This document shows positions 17,707 through 27,442 of a DNA stretch of 64,000 bases, one piece after another (positions within the stretch are counted from its first letter, which is position 1; each line of letters opens with the position of its first letter). The stretch comes from CAVQUE01 sp046290435. GTDB lineage: Bacteria > Actinomycetota > Acidimicrobiia > Acidimicrobiales > UBA8592. Under the pieces are notes generated by a model, which was not told the DNA's origin, did not search any database, and saw only the letters and a program-made list of their open reading frames with translations. Position numbers and translations under genes: made by a program. Where the stretch lies: NCBI GenBank assembly GCA_046290435.1, contig JBKAGO010000036.1, positions 1-64,000 on the forward strand. The letters are read 5' to 3'.

Positions 17707-19128
17707 TCAGGCATCGGTACCGGGACGGCGATCGAGCTCGGCGGCGGGATCGCCCTGGTAACCCGGCGGATAGGTGCGGGCCAGCTCCTCGGCGGTCGGC
17801 TCGCGGTACTCGCGGGCCTCGGGGGGAAGAAGATCCACCAACGCCGCCATGATGCGCTGGGTGTCCTTGTCGGCGCTGCGGTGCTTGAGCTTCACCGCAG
17901 GACCCACCGTCGCGGTGACCAGTGGCGGATCCGTCAGATCGAGGTGCGGCAGCCGAGCGCTCCGAGGCCACACCTTCTCGGTGCCCCACAACCCCACCGG
18001 GATGACCGGAGCTCCGCTCATGGCTGCCAGACGCGCCGCGCCCCATCGGCCCTTCAGCACCGGGTCGAAGAACGCCGGCCCCCGGGGAATGGTGCCCTGG
18101 GGCATGAGACCGACCAGCTCGCCGGCACGCAGCATCTCCGCGGCGTGTTCGAGGGGTTCGTCCGAGCCCGAGGCGCGCTCGACGCGGATGCCGCCGGCGG
18201 CCTTGGCCAGCGCCCCGACGATGGGGGCGTCGAACACCTCCTTCTTGCCGAGGAACCGGGCGTTGCGGCCCACCTTGGCCAACACGAGCGCCATGACCGT
18301 CGGGTCGAAATACGAACGGTGGTTGCCGACCACGATGGCCGGGCCCTCCCGCGGGATGTTCTCGACACCGGAGATCTCGATCCGCACGCCCGGGATGAGC
18401 CGCTCGTCGACGAACGGTCGCACCAGATCCTGCAGCTCCCGGCCGGCGATCTTCACCACACCCGGCGGGGCGTCGAGGTGGCGGATCTCCCAGCCCTTCA
18501 CCACCGCCAGCGCGGCCAGGCGTGGGTCGGGGTTGACGGCAACCGGGTTCCCGACCGAGGCCAGCAGCGGCGCATCGAAGTAGGAATCGGAGTACGCGTA
18601 GCTGCCCCGCAACGACACCCCGTTGGTGCGGGCCCAGGCCACCACGGCGTCACGCTTGGCGCGGCCCCACACGAATCCACCCTCGAACGAGCCCGTGAAC
18701 GTTCCGTCGCGGTGCTCCCAGCGTGACGCGATGAGGTCGTCGACCTCCAGAGCCTCGGCCAACGGCGCAACCATGTGCTCGGGAGAAGACGTCGCCATGA
18801 CGATCGCCCGACCGTGTCGACGGTGTTCGGCCATCAGCTGATGTGCAAACGGCAGCACCATCGCCTCGAGCTCGCCGACAGCCGCCTTGCACGCGGCGAT
18901 GGTGTCCTCGACCGGCATGCCCGCAGCCGATCGGGGCGCGAATCGGGCCAGCTGCATGACCAGGTAGCTCTCGCCGAGCACGTCGAAGGTCCGGGTGAAC
19001 GCACCGGCGACATTGCCGGCAACCGCGGGGGCGAGACCGACCTCGGCGAGGTAGCGCTGGAACACCGGAGCCGACGAGCCGCCGATGAGCGTGCGGTCGA
19101 GATCGAAGAACGCCGCCGCTGCCGTCAT
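17707..19128 (-). CDS. HAD-IB hydrolase fused to 1-acylglycerol-3-phosphate acyltransferase
   Basis: 473 residues, two domains. The N-terminal HAD-IB phosphatase (about 1-210) has FFDLDRTLIGGSS, MATSSPEH and YSDSYFDAPLL, the usual motifs I, II and IV. The C-terminal PlsC/LPLAT domain (about 240-430) has NHRSYFDPTVM (the NHxxxxD catalytic motif), the acceptor-binding region near FLGKKEVFDAP and MPQGTIPRG. It probably makes phosphatidic acid and may also dephosphorylate a lipid intermediate, feeding diacylglycerol to the WS/DGAT next to it. The arrangement matches mycobacterial PlsC proteins. Confidence 0.9.
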   Translation of the reverse strand: MTAAAAFFDLDRTLIGGSSAPVFQRYLAEVGLAPAVAGNVAGAFTRTFDVLGESYLVMQLARFAPRSAAGMPVEDTIAACKAAVGELEAMVLPFAHQLMAEHRRHGRAIVMATSSPEHMVAPLAEALEVDDLIASRWEHRDGTFTGSFEGGFVWGRAKRDAVVAWARTNGVSLRGSYAYSDSYFDAPLLASVGNPVAVNPDPRLAALAVVKGWEIRHLDAPPGVVKIAGRELQDLVRPFVDERLIPGVRIEISGVENIPREGPAIVVGNHRSYFDPTVMALVLAKVGRNARFLGKKEVFDAPIVGALAKAAGGIRVERASGSDEPLEHAAEMLRAGELVGLMPQGTIPRGPAFFDPVLKGRWGAARLAAMSGAPVIPVGLWGTEKVWPRSARLPHLDLTDPPLVTATVGPAVKLKHRSADKDTQRIMAALVDLLPPEAREYREPTAEELARTYPPGYQGDPAAELDRRPGTDA

Positions 19129-19183
19129 CGGCCGGACTCCCCCGCGCCGCGATGTGCATGTGGAACCGCGCGCACGTCGTTCG

Positions 19184-20101
19184 TCATGTCGTCTCCTCGC
19201 CCGCTTTCGCCGTCTCGGCAGTCTTGCGCGTCCGGCGACGCGGCGCTGCGTCCGCCCGAACGGGAGGTTCCTCGCTGATCTCGGCCAGGAACTCGACGAT
19301 GAGGCGCCCCATCTCCTCGGTTGCGGGCATGTCGAGGATGTGCAGCCGTGCGTCGGGCAACACCGATGCCAGCTTCTCGGCGATGGCATCGGGATGGATC
19401 GGGTCGCCGCGCCAGCCCATCACCAGGGTCGGGATGTCCAACGACCGGAGCTGATCGAGCGGTGGGAGATCTGACCGCGAGGCACCGAGCAGCGCCGCGT
19501 AGAGCTGGCGTCGGGGGGTGTCGGTGACGTGGCGCCAGAATGCCAGCACCCGATCGATCTGGAACCGTCCCACCGGCGGCACGAACGGCACGACCTTGGC
19601 CATCAGCCGCGCCGGTTCGACCACGCCCATGACCGCGGCCAACGCGCCGATGCGGTACGCCGCTGCCACCGGCACCCTGTGTCCCCACCCGGCCGGGGGC
19701 GCCAACAAGATGAGGCCCCGGACCCGCTCGGGCTCGGCGAGCGCTGCGAACAGTGCAGCCGCGGCGCCCATCGACGTGCCACCGGCGACGAACCGCTCGT
19801 GACCCAGACGGGTTGCGAGCTGGAGCACATCGTCGCCGAGGCTGCGCCACTCGTGGTCGGTCGGGTCGCCACTGCCGGCCGACCGGCCATGACCGACCGC
19901 GTCGTAACGCACCACTTCGGCGACACGCCGGACCGGACCCCAGTCGATCATCCGGACCGAGTCCTCGGCCTCGGTGTTGGACAACAGCGCGTGACCCCAC
20001 AGCAACGGCGGGCCGCTGCCGTTGACCCGGATGGCGATGCCGTAGCCACCGACGAGCTCCACCTGATCGGCTCGGGCCAGCGCCGGGCTCCGCGGGTTCA
20101 T
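19184..20101 (-). CDS. Alpha/beta hydrolase
   Basis: 305 residues. Canonical alpha/beta-hydrolase fold: oxyanion region GHALLSNT, RYDAVGHGRSAG, nucleophile elbow GGTSMGA (Ser near 115), acidic residue region around MGWRGDPIHPD. The last strand has TEEMG where the catalytic His would be expected, so the triad His is not obvious. The tail is Arg/Lys/Thr rich. The ATG at 20101 overlaps the stop of a 21-codon mini-ORF (ATGA), the last link of a chain from the upstream hydrolase gene. Substrate unknown; a lipid ester is plausible from context. Confidence 0.85.
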   Translation of the reverse strand: MNPRSPALARADQVELVGGYGIAIRVNGSGPPLLWGHALLSNTEAEDSVRMIDWGPVRRVAEVVRYDAVGHGRSAGSGDPTDHEWRSLGDDVLQLATRLGHERFVAGGTSMGAAAALFAALAEPERVRGLILLAPPAGWGHRVPVAAAYRIGALAAVMGVVEPARLMAKVVPFVPPVGRFQIDRVLAFWRHVTDTPRRQLYAALLGASRSDLPPLDQLRSLDIPTLVMGWRGDPIHPDAIAEKLASVLPDARLHILDMPATEEMGRLIVEFLAEISEEPPVRADAAPRRRTRKTAETAKAGEETT

Positions 20102-20163
20102 GCTTCGGCCCTCCTGTTGCTGACGCAACGGGCCGGGCGGCCCCGCTCGCACAGCTCGCTCAT
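20098..20163 (-). CDS. Mini-ORF 2 of the coupling chain
   Basis: A 21-codon frame (MSELCERGRPARCVSNRRAEA). Its ATG overlaps the stop of mini-ORF 1 and its stop TGA overlaps the ATG of the downstream hydrolase, each as ATGA. AGGAGG near its end is well placed as ribosome site for the next start. Likely role is to pass ribosomes from gene to gene; whether the peptide matters is unknown. Confidence 0.45.
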   Translation of the reverse strand: MSELCERGRPARCVSNRRAEA

Positions 20164-20223
20164 GCTTCGGCCCTCCTGTTGCTGACGCAACGGGACGGGC
20201 GGCCCCGCTCGCACAGCTCGCTC
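20100..20223 (-). repeat. Two tandem 62-bp units
   Basis: Units of 62 bases at about 20100-20161 and 20162-20223 differ at only one base (GGCCGG versus GGACGG). The start of a third, matching about 14 bases (ATGCTTCGGCCCTC), is the end of the upstream hydrolase gene. Because 62 is 3n+2, each unit changes frame, and the overlap of TGA with ATG restores it. Confidence 0.9.
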
Positions 20224-20225
20224 AT
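20160..20225 (-). CDS. Mini-ORF 1 of the coupling chain
   Basis: A 21-codon frame (MSELCERGRPSRCVSNRRAEA), one residue different from mini-ORF 2. The ATG at 20225 overlaps the TGA stop of the upstream hydrolase gene, and its own stop overlaps the ATG at 20163. It arises from the first 62-bp unit. Real translation is likely on positional grounds but is not proven. Confidence 0.45.
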   Translation of the reverse strand: MSELCERGRPSRCVSNRRAEA

Positions 20226-21127
20226 GCTTCGGCCCTCTTGTGGTCGTCGGCGGCCATGCGCTCGACGAGTTCATCGCAGACCTCGGCCAACATCGACCCG
20301 AACGCGGGCTCGAGAAATGCCCGGCTGTCGCCGTCGTAGGACACCTCGTGCGCATCGGGTATCCGGCCGGCGAGCTCGCGCTGGGCCCGGGGACGCACGA
20401 CCGTGTCGCGTTCGGTCACCACCACCGTGGTGGGTACGTCGATGTCGGCGACCCAGCCGGCCGAGCGGAACCGGGCCAGCGCCCAGGCCCCCTCGAGCAC
20501 CGCCTGGGTGGAATTGCGCTGCATCTCCCGGCGTGCCCACTTGCGCAGCGTCTCGGCCCGCGTGGTCTGGGCGGGGCTGACCACGATGCGTTCGGCGATG
20601 GCGTTGGGCACGAGGCCCAGCACACCGAGCGATCGGGTCACCGCGACACCGAGGTCGGGCAGCATCGACACGATGAGCCGCTCGGGGCCCAACAGCTCGT
20701 ACTCGGCACCGTGGCCGATCAGCGCCAGCGCACCCACGTGGCGGCGGTGACGGCGCCACAGCACCTCGGCCACCGCAGCGCCGAAAGCATGGCCGACGAT
20801 GACGCCGTTGCGCACACCGAGCAGGTCGAGCATGGCGGCGACGTCGTCGGCGCAGTCCTCCATGGTCAGGCGCCGGCGACTGTGGACCCCTCGGCCGTGG
20901 CCGCGGAGATCCGGTGCGAGCACGTGGTGGCGCTCGGCCAGCGGCTCGAAGCACTGGAACCAGTTGAGCCCGCCGGTGGCCATGAGCCCGTGGAGCAGCA
21001 CGACGGTCGGAGCGTCATCGGGGCCGGCCTCGCGCACGAACGTGGTGCCGCGGCCGGGCAGGTGGACACGGTGGCCCATCGGCACGGCGAGCTCGAGCTC
21101 GCGCGGCTCGCGGCGAACGGCGGTCAT
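20222..21127 (-). CDS. Alpha/beta-hydrolase-fold protein lacking the nucleophile serine
   Basis: 301 residues. The fold is clear (VVLLHGLMATGGLNWFQCF, LAPDLRGHGRG, a C-terminal VVTERDTVVRP region), but the nucleophile elbow reads VGHAFGAAVAE, with Ala where GHSxGG enzymes have the catalytic Ser. The protein may be a non-hydrolytic member or use another residue. The start at ATG 21127 directly precedes the conserved part; no clear ribosome site is visible. It heads the mini-ORF chain to the second hydrolase, and lies 58 bases after the acyl-CoA ligase gene. Confidence 0.82.
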   Translation of the reverse strand: MTAVRREPRELELAVPMGHRVHLPGRGTTFVREAGPDDAPTVVLLHGLMATGGLNWFQCFEPLAERHHVLAPDLRGHGRGVHSRRRLTMEDCADDVAAMLDLLGVRNGVIVGHAFGAAVAEVLWRRHRRHVGALALIGHGAEYELLGPERLIVSMLPDLGVAVTRSLGVLGLVPNAIAERIVVSPAQTTRAETLRKWARREMQRNSTQAVLEGAWALARFRSAGWVADIDVPTTVVVTERDTVVRPRAQRELAGRIPDAHEVSYDGDSRAFLEPAFGSMLAEVCDELVERMAADDHKRAEA

Positions 21128-21185
21128 GGCGTCGACGATGGGCGCCGGGGCCGTGACGCGCCAGGGCCGAGAGTCAGGATCGGGG

Positions 21186-22811
21186 TCATCGCGCCGCAGC
21201 CGAGAGGTCGCCGCGCAGGACCTTGCCGGTGGCGTTGCGCGGCAATTCGTCGCAGAATTCGATGGAGCGGGGCACCTCGTGCGCGGCGAGGTTGGCCCGG
21301 CAGTGCGCCCGCAGCGTCGAGGCCTTGACCCGGCTCCCGGGGCGGCGAACGACATGGGCGACGATGCGCTGGCCGAGGTCGTCGTCGGCGACACCGACGA
21401 TGGCCGCATCAACGACATCGTCGTGGCGGACCAGGACGTCCTCGATGGGCTGGGGGTAGACGTTCTCGCCGCCGGTGACGATCATGTCGTCGCTGCGGCC
21501 GACGACGTGCAACAGGCCATACCGGTCGATGGAGCCGGTGTCGCCGATGTCCATGAACCCATCGACGATCGGCTTGGTGCCGCCTTCGGTGTAGCCGTCG
21601 AAGTGCGAGCCACTGCGCACGACGATGCGCCCGACCGTGCCGGGTTCGACGTCGGCGCCGGCGTCGTCGACGATGCGGAGCTCGACGCCCAGCGGCGCCA
21701 CGCCGGCGCAACCCGGCGCCCGCCGCAGATCGGCCGGGCCGGCGATGGCCACCTGACCGACCTCGGTCGAGCCGTAGAGGTTGTAGAGGGTGTCGCCGTG
21801 GACATCCATCCACGCCGTGGCGATGTCGCCGACCAGCGGGCCGCCACTGGAGGCGACGACACGGACGTCGGCGAGCGGCGCGGCGCCGTCGACGTCGAGC
21901 ATCCGGACCAGCATCGTCGGCACGACGACGAGCACGTCGACGCCGTGGCGCACGGCGTCGTCGAGCACCCGCCGGGGGTCGAACCGTCGCCGCAGCACGA
22001 GGGTGCCGGCCAGGCTGGCCGCCATGGTCATCTGGCTGAGTCCCCAGGCGTGGAACAGCGGGGCGGCGACGAGGAACCGGTCTCCGCGGCGCAGCGGCAT
22101 GGCAGCCAACAACCCGGCCAGGGCCGGCAGCATCGAACTCCGGGCGCTGCGCTGGGCTCCCTTGGGGACCCCGGTCGTGCCCGAGGTCAAGATGACGGGG
22201 TCGGAGGCCGTGCCCGGCGACGGCATGCGCAGCAGGATCTTCCGACGTGCCAGATCCGGGAACGACCATCCGGCGTCGTCTTCGGGCGCGGCGACGACGA
22301 GCTCGACATGGGGAGCCGCCTCGGTCATCGCCTCGACGAACTCGCGATCGCAGATGACCGACTCGAGGCGTTCGCGACCCACGACCGACGCCAGCTGGCC
22401 GGCGGCCAGGCCCGTGTTGAGATAGATCGGCCGGGCGCCGATCTTCGCGAGCGCGATGGTTGCCTCGACGAAGCCCCGATGGTTTCGGCACAGCACCCCG
22501 ATGGGTGCGCCGGCGCCCAGTCCCCGGCTGCGCAGCGCGGCGGCGACGCGGTCGGTACGTGTCGCCAGCTGGATGTAGGTGAGGCGGCCGTGGTCGTCGA
22601 CCAGCGCGGTACGAAATGGGTGACGCAACGCCGCGGCGCTGTAGGAAGCCGCCAGCGTGGGGCCCCACCACAGCGCGGCGCCGGTGAGAGCGCCGACCAG
22701 ATCGGGAGCCAGCAGGCCGGCCCGCCACAGCGGCGGGACCACCGCCGCAGGTGAGATCGACGGCCGCGCATCGGAGCGCTCGGCTGTTGCAGACGCTGCG
22801 ATCTTCGACAC
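21186..22811 (-). CDS. Fatty-acyl-CoA ligase / AMP-binding enzyme
   Basis: 541 residues. ANL-superfamily adenylating enzyme: P-loop TSGTTGVPKGAQ, YGSTEVG adenine motif, GRSDDMIVTGGENVYP hinge and PRNATGKVLR with the C-terminal catalytic lysine. Probably activates a fatty acid to acyl-CoA (FadD type) for the nearby acyltransferases. The GTG start at 22811 is the best choice: the protein then begins a normal distance before the first conserved block (TYIQLATRTDRVAAALR). Divergent from the patatin gene with 78 bases between. Confidence 0.9.
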   Translation of the reverse strand: MSKIAASATAERSDARPSISPAAVVPPLWRAGLLAPDLVGALTGAALWWGPTLAASYSAAALRHPFRTALVDDHGRLTYIQLATRTDRVAAALRSRGLGAGAPIGVLCRNHRGFVEATIALAKIGARPIYLNTGLAAGQLASVVGRERLESVICDREFVEAMTEAAPHVELVVAAPEDDAGWSFPDLARRKILLRMPSPGTASDPVILTSGTTGVPKGAQRSARSSMLPALAGLLAAMPLRRGDRFLVAAPLFHAWGLSQMTMAASLAGTLVLRRRFDPRRVLDDAVRHGVDVLVVVPTMLVRMLDVDGAAPLADVRVVASSGGPLVGDIATAWMDVHGDTLYNLYGSTEVGQVAIAGPADLRRAPGCAGVAPLGVELRIVDDAGADVEPGTVGRIVVRSGSHFDGYTEGGTKPIVDGFMDIGDTGSIDRYGLLHVVGRSDDMIVTGGENVYPQPIEDVLVRHDDVVDAAIVGVADDDLGQRIVAHVVRRPGSRVKASTLRAHCRANLAAHEVPRSIEFCDELPRNATGKVLRGDLSAAAR

Positions 22812-22889
22812 CGTTGACCAATCCCCTCGCGGCGCCCGTGCACGGCGCCTGCGCTTGATATACGCAGCACAGATAGTACCGTGGTCACG

Positions 22890-23912
22890 ATGCCGACGAG
22901 AAGTACGCCGGCGGCCCCCCGCATCGGGCTCGTGCTCGGCGGCGGCGGTACCGCCGGCCACGCCTACCACACCGGGGTGCTGGCAGCGATGCGCCAGCTC
23001 ACCGGATGGGACGCCCGCAGCGCCCATGTCGTGGTCGGCACCTCCGCCGGCTCGGGCGTCGCGGCCATGCTGCGCGGCGGCGTCGGCGCCGAGGCCATCC
23101 TCGAGCGCATCCTCTCATTGCCGACCGACCCTGCAGGCATGGCCCGCCTGCGCGAGATCTCCGGCCGCGACGGCGCCGGCACACCCTCGTGGTGGTTCGG
23201 ACCGGCCTCGCCCGGCCTGTTGGGCCGCGAGCTGCGACGAGGCTGCGGCGCCCGCCCCACACGCCTGGCACTGTCGATGCTGCCGTCCGGGCGTTTGCCC
23301 ACCGCGGTGGTCGGCGAGCGGCACTACGAACTCCACGGCGACCGCTGGCCCGACGAGGACACCTGGATCACCGCCGTCGCCCTCGACAACGGGCATCGGA
23401 CCGTCTTCGGTCGCGACGACACCGACACGCCGCTCGGCGCCGCGGTCGAGGCCAGCTGCGCCATCCCGTCGTTCTTCCGGCCCGTCGTCATCAACGGCCG
23501 CCGCTACGTCGACGGCGGTATGCACTCCCCCACCAACGCCGACCTCCTCGCCGATCCCGACCTCGGTCTGGATCTGGTCGTGGTGTTGTCGCCGATGTCG
23601 TCCGAGCCCGGCGATGCGTTCCGGTCGCTACTGGCGCCGGTGCGGCTGTGGAGCCACCAGGTGCTGCGCCGCGAGCTCCGCGAGATCGAGTCGTACGGCA
23701 TCCCCACGCTGGCCCTCGAGCCGACCGCCGCCGAAGTGCGTGCGATGGGTGCCAACTTCATGGATCCCACCCGCGTCCTCGAGATCAGCCTCCAGGCCGG
23801 CGCCGCGGCACTCGAGCGGCTGCGCGAACCTGCCTTCGACGACTCGGTGGACATCCTGGCCGACGCCGCGGCGGCGACACCGCCGATCGTCGACGTGGCC
23901 TACCCGGATTGA
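22890..23912 (+). CDS. Patatin-like phospholipase
   Basis: 340 residues. Lipid acyl hydrolase with Ser-Asp dyad: oxyanion loop GLVLGGGGTAGHAYH, nucleophile GTSAGS (GxSxG, near residue 51) and DGGMHSPTNADL for the aspartate. The ATG at 22890 is preferred over GTG 22881 because TAGTAC at 22874-22879 looks like a -10 box that would place the mRNA start at the ATG. It is followed 13 bases later by a WS/DGAT gene, so lipid breakdown and synthesis may be co-expressed. Confidence 0.9.
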   Translation: MPTRSTPAAPRIGLVLGGGGTAGHAYHTGVLAAMRQLTGWDARSAHVVVGTSAGSGVAAMLRGGVGAEAILERILSLPTDPAGMARLREISGRDGAGTPSWWFGPASPGLLGRELRRGCGARPTRLALSMLPSGRLPTAVVGERHYELHGDRWPDEDTWITAVALDNGHRTVFGRDDTDTPLGAAVEASCAIPSFFRPVVINGRRYVDGGMHSPTNADLLADPDLGLDLVVVLSPMSSEPGDAFRSLLAPVRLWSHQVLRRELREIESYGIPTLALEPTAAEVRAMGANFMDPTRVLEISLQAGAAALERLREPAFDDSVDILADAAAATPPIVDVAYPD

Positions 23913-23925
23913 GGCGGCGATACCG

Positions 23926-25221
23926 ATGGAACGACTGACCCCCGAAGACGCTGCGTTCTTGCGCATGGAGAACGAGATCAGCGCCATGCACAGCGTGAGC
24001 CTCGCCGTGTTCGAACCCGACGAGCCACCCTTCGACGACATCGTGGCGCGTGTCGAACGCTCGATCACCCAGGTCCCGCGGCTGCGCCAGCGGGTCATGG
24101 AGGTTCCCTTCGACATCGGCCGGCCGGTGTGGATCGAGGATCCCGGCTTCGCGCTCGACTACCACGTGCGCCACACCGGCCTGCCCGAGGGCTCGGGCGA
24201 TCTCGCAATCGCCAACCTCGCCGGGCGGATCCTCAGCCAGCGCCTCGACCGGGGCAAGCCGCTGTGGGAGGTCTGGGTGGTGTCGGGACTGCCAGACAAG
24301 CGTTGGGCAGTGCTGTCGAAGAGCCACCACGCCATCGTCGACGGCGTGTCGGGCACCGATCCCCTGGCCGTCATCATGGACCAGTCCCAGAAGGACCGTC
24401 GCCACAAGGACCGCTGGGAGCCCGATCCGCTGCCGTCTCCGATCCGACTCACCGCCGACGCCATGGTCGGTCTGGCGGTCAACCCCGTCGAGCGGTACCG
24501 CCTGGCACGCCAGGCCGTGGTGCGGCCGCGGCGGGTGCTGCGCGGCCTCCAGAGCGTCATCACCCCCGAACCCGCGGCCAAGGCCCTGCTCGGGCGGATC
24601 GGCACCCATCGCCGCTGGCGCGGTGTCGACGTCGATCGCCACACCATCGACGAGATCTCAGCTGCGACGGGCGCTCCGACCGGTGCGGTGGTGCTGGCCC
24701 TCATCTGCGCCGGGTTCCGTGCCGTGCTCGAACACACCGCCGAGGCCCCGGACCGCATCGAGGTCCTCCTGCCGCTGGCTTCGACCACCGGCTCGATGGC
24801 TGCCCCCACGGCACGGCGGATCTCGCTACCGGTCGGCGAGCCGGACGCGTTCACCCGCCTGTCGATCATCGCCGCCGCAATCGGCGTGACGGGTTGGAGC
24901 CACGTGCACCCCACCGGATTCACCACGCCCACCGTCGCCGCGCTGGGCGCCCGGACCCTCACCCGGCGGGGCATGCAGGAACCCGAAGCCCACACCGTGT
25001 CGGTCCTGGCCGGACTCCCCGAGGCACCGCAGAGCCTGCTCGATCGCCCGATGATCGCGACGTTCCCCGTGCTGCCGCTGGCCTCGAGGGTGCGCGTGGC
25101 GACCGGCGCCTACATCGGCACCGACCACGCCTGGTTCGGCGTCACCGGCGCCTTCGAGGCAGCCGACGAGGTCGACCGCCTCTGCGCCGGCCTGCAGTCC
25201 GGCCTCGAAGAACTCCGCTGA
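23926..25221 (+). CDS. Second WS/DGAT acyltransferase
   Basis: 431 residues. Wax ester synthase/diacylglycerol acyltransferase family. The catalytic motif is HHAIVDG (near residue 136), preceded by PLWEVWVVSGL; DFxLDYHVRH-like sequence (FALDYHVRHTGLPEG) is typical. Only distantly similar to the WS/DGAT at 16200-17690 and about 65 residues shorter, so they are not a recent duplication. Lies 13 bases after the patatin gene. Substrate preference cannot be read from sequence. Confidence 0.9.
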   Translation: MERLTPEDAAFLRMENEISAMHSVSLAVFEPDEPPFDDIVARVERSITQVPRLRQRVMEVPFDIGRPVWIEDPGFALDYHVRHTGLPEGSGDLAIANLAGRILSQRLDRGKPLWEVWVVSGLPDKRWAVLSKSHHAIVDGVSGTDPLAVIMDQSQKDRRHKDRWEPDPLPSPIRLTADAMVGLAVNPVERYRLARQAVVRPRRVLRGLQSVITPEPAAKALLGRIGTHRRWRGVDVDRHTIDEISAATGAPTGAVVLALICAGFRAVLEHTAEAPDRIEVLLPLASTTGSMAAPTARRISLPVGEPDAFTRLSIIAAAIGVTGWSHVHPTGFTTPTVAALGARTLTRRGMQEPEAHTVSVLAGLPEAPQSLLDRPMIATFPVLPLASRVRVATGAYIGTDHAWFGVTGAFEAADEVDRLCAGLQSGLEELR

Positions 25222-25283
25222 GGGAACTCGGTCCGCTGGGCCACCGAACCGCTGGGCCTCGAACCGCTGGGCCTCGAACCGCT

Positions 25284-25366
25284 GGGGTCAAGTCCTACCT
25301 TCAACCAACTCGGCACGCGGCGGCCTCCGGCTCGACGCTGCGAGGTTGAAAGGCGGACTTGACCCC
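25284..25366. repeat. Palindromic repeat family P1, diverged copy
   Basis: Left arm 25284-25311 (GGGGTCAAGTCCTACCTTCA...), right arm about 25342-25366 ending GGACTTGACCCC, spacer about 30 bases. The arms carry several mismatches relative to the perfect copies. Just upstream a short unit, GGGCCTCGAACCGCT, is repeated two to three times (25246-25283). Located between a WS/DGAT gene and a dispersed-repeat copy. Confidence 0.8.
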
Positions 25367-25398
25367 TGTACTGCCCCAGCCGACGGACCCACCAACGA

Positions 25399-25699
25399 AG
25401 CGCGGCAACAGCGTCACCGGACACATCGGCGCTCCCGAGCCAGCCCGGAAACACCGAGCGCGGCAACAGCGTCACCGGACACGTCGGCGCTCCGCGCCGC
25501 ACCCGAGACGGCGACGCACCCCGGCGGGTCACTTGGGCACCCCCCAGCCGTCTCGGCGACAACGCCGCTGCTGCGCAGCCCGCCGACACACGGCCGGCGA
25601 CGTGCACACCGGACACGGCGTGCGACGACCACCGAGCCCGGATCCCGGCGCGAGCCCGCCGGAGACGAGCCGGCCCGGAAACACCGAGCCGGCCCAGAA
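25399..25699. repeat. Dispersed ~240-bp repeat, reverse-orientation copy
   Basis: Complement of the units in the 6000-7215 array: CCCGAGACGGCGACGCACC ... CCAGCCGTCTCGG inverted repeat, CGCTGCTGCGCAGCCCGCCG and an end of GAGACGAGCCGG CCCAGAAATTC at the galE stop. The distal part carries its own tandem duplication of about 54 bases (GCGCGGCAACAGCGTCACCG twice, near 25400 and 25458). No gene is seen between 25222 and 25701. Confidence 0.78.
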
Positions 25700-25701
25700 A
25701 T

Positions 25702-26712
<1,011 letters not shown>

Positions 26713-26894
26713 AGACCCGCCATTGCATCACGTCGGCACCCGGATCGGGTCGACCGTCGGGTGATGTGGGAATCATTGCCCACCGTGCCGGTGCGTCAGG
26801 AAGAGGAACCAGAGTCCGGGAATACGTCCACGGGGGCGATCGTTGAGCCGCCCTGACAACAACCCACTCAAGTTTCCTCTCTGGAGGTACAGCA

Positions 26895-27329
26895 ATGTCG
26901 ACCGTCACCCGAACCAACGACCCCTTCCGCCCCTTCGACGGCTTCTTCGCTGCGCCACGCGCCTTCAGCGCACCACGTGCGACGACGCCGGCCATCCCGC
27001 TCGATGTCGTCCGCCACGAGGACCGCATCGAGTTGTGGTTCGACGTCCCCGGCGTCGCCGCCGATGCCATCGACCTCACCGTCGAGAAGCGCGAACTGCG
27101 CCTGACCGTCACCCGTGAGCGCGCCCTCGCCGAGGACAGCGAGGTCGTACGCAGCGAACGCAGTCACGGCACGTTCACCCGCACCCTCACCCTGGCCGAG
27201 AACCTCGACACCGAGGCCATGCGCGCCAGCCATGACAACGGTGTCCTCGTGGTGACGATCCCGGTGCTCGCTGCGGCGCAACCCCGGCGCATCCCGATCG
27301 GCGGAGCCGCCACCGAACTCGAGAGCTGA
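26895..27329 (+). CDS. Small heat-shock protein (Hsp20/alpha-crystallin)
   Basis: 144 residues. ATP-independent holdase chaperone. Alpha-crystallin domain from about residue 33: LDVVRHEDRIELWFDVPGV, then a GVLVVTIPV strand (family GxLxxxxP motif) and a short IPIGG tail that matches the I-x-I anchor. GGAGG precedes the ATG by about 10 bases. ACTCAAG at 26866-26872 matches one half of an HspR (HAIR) operator, but no second half with proper spacing is seen. A hairpin follows the gene. Confidence 0.93.
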   Translation: MSTVTRTNDPFRPFDGFFAAPRAFSAPRATTPAIPLDVVRHEDRIELWFDVPGVAADAIDLTVEKRELRLTVTRERALAEDSEVVRSERSHGTFTRTLTLAENLDTEAMRASHDNGVLVVTIPVLAAAQPRRIPIGGAATELES

Positions 27330-27340
27330 TCGAGCCCAAC

Positions 27341-27373
27341 GGTGCCTGCGGTGGTACCGCCGCCGCAGGCACC
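27341..27373 (+). terminator. Hsp20 gene terminator hairpin
   Basis: Perfect 11-base arms GGTGCCTGCGG (27341-27351) and CCGCAGGCACC (27363-27373) with an 11-base loop, 12 bases after the stop. No clear T-tract. Confidence 0.65.
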
Positions 27374-27442
27374 GGCCTATTCGGCCCGCCGATGGATCCG
27401 ACGGCACTACCCTGGCGCCAGCCGTAGCCACGGGGAGGCTCC

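Noticed and set aside
26842..26872. HspR (HAIR) operator before the Hsp20 gene
   Set aside because: ACTCAAG is present, but the nearest GTTGAGC is 17 bases away instead of 7 and is mismatched.
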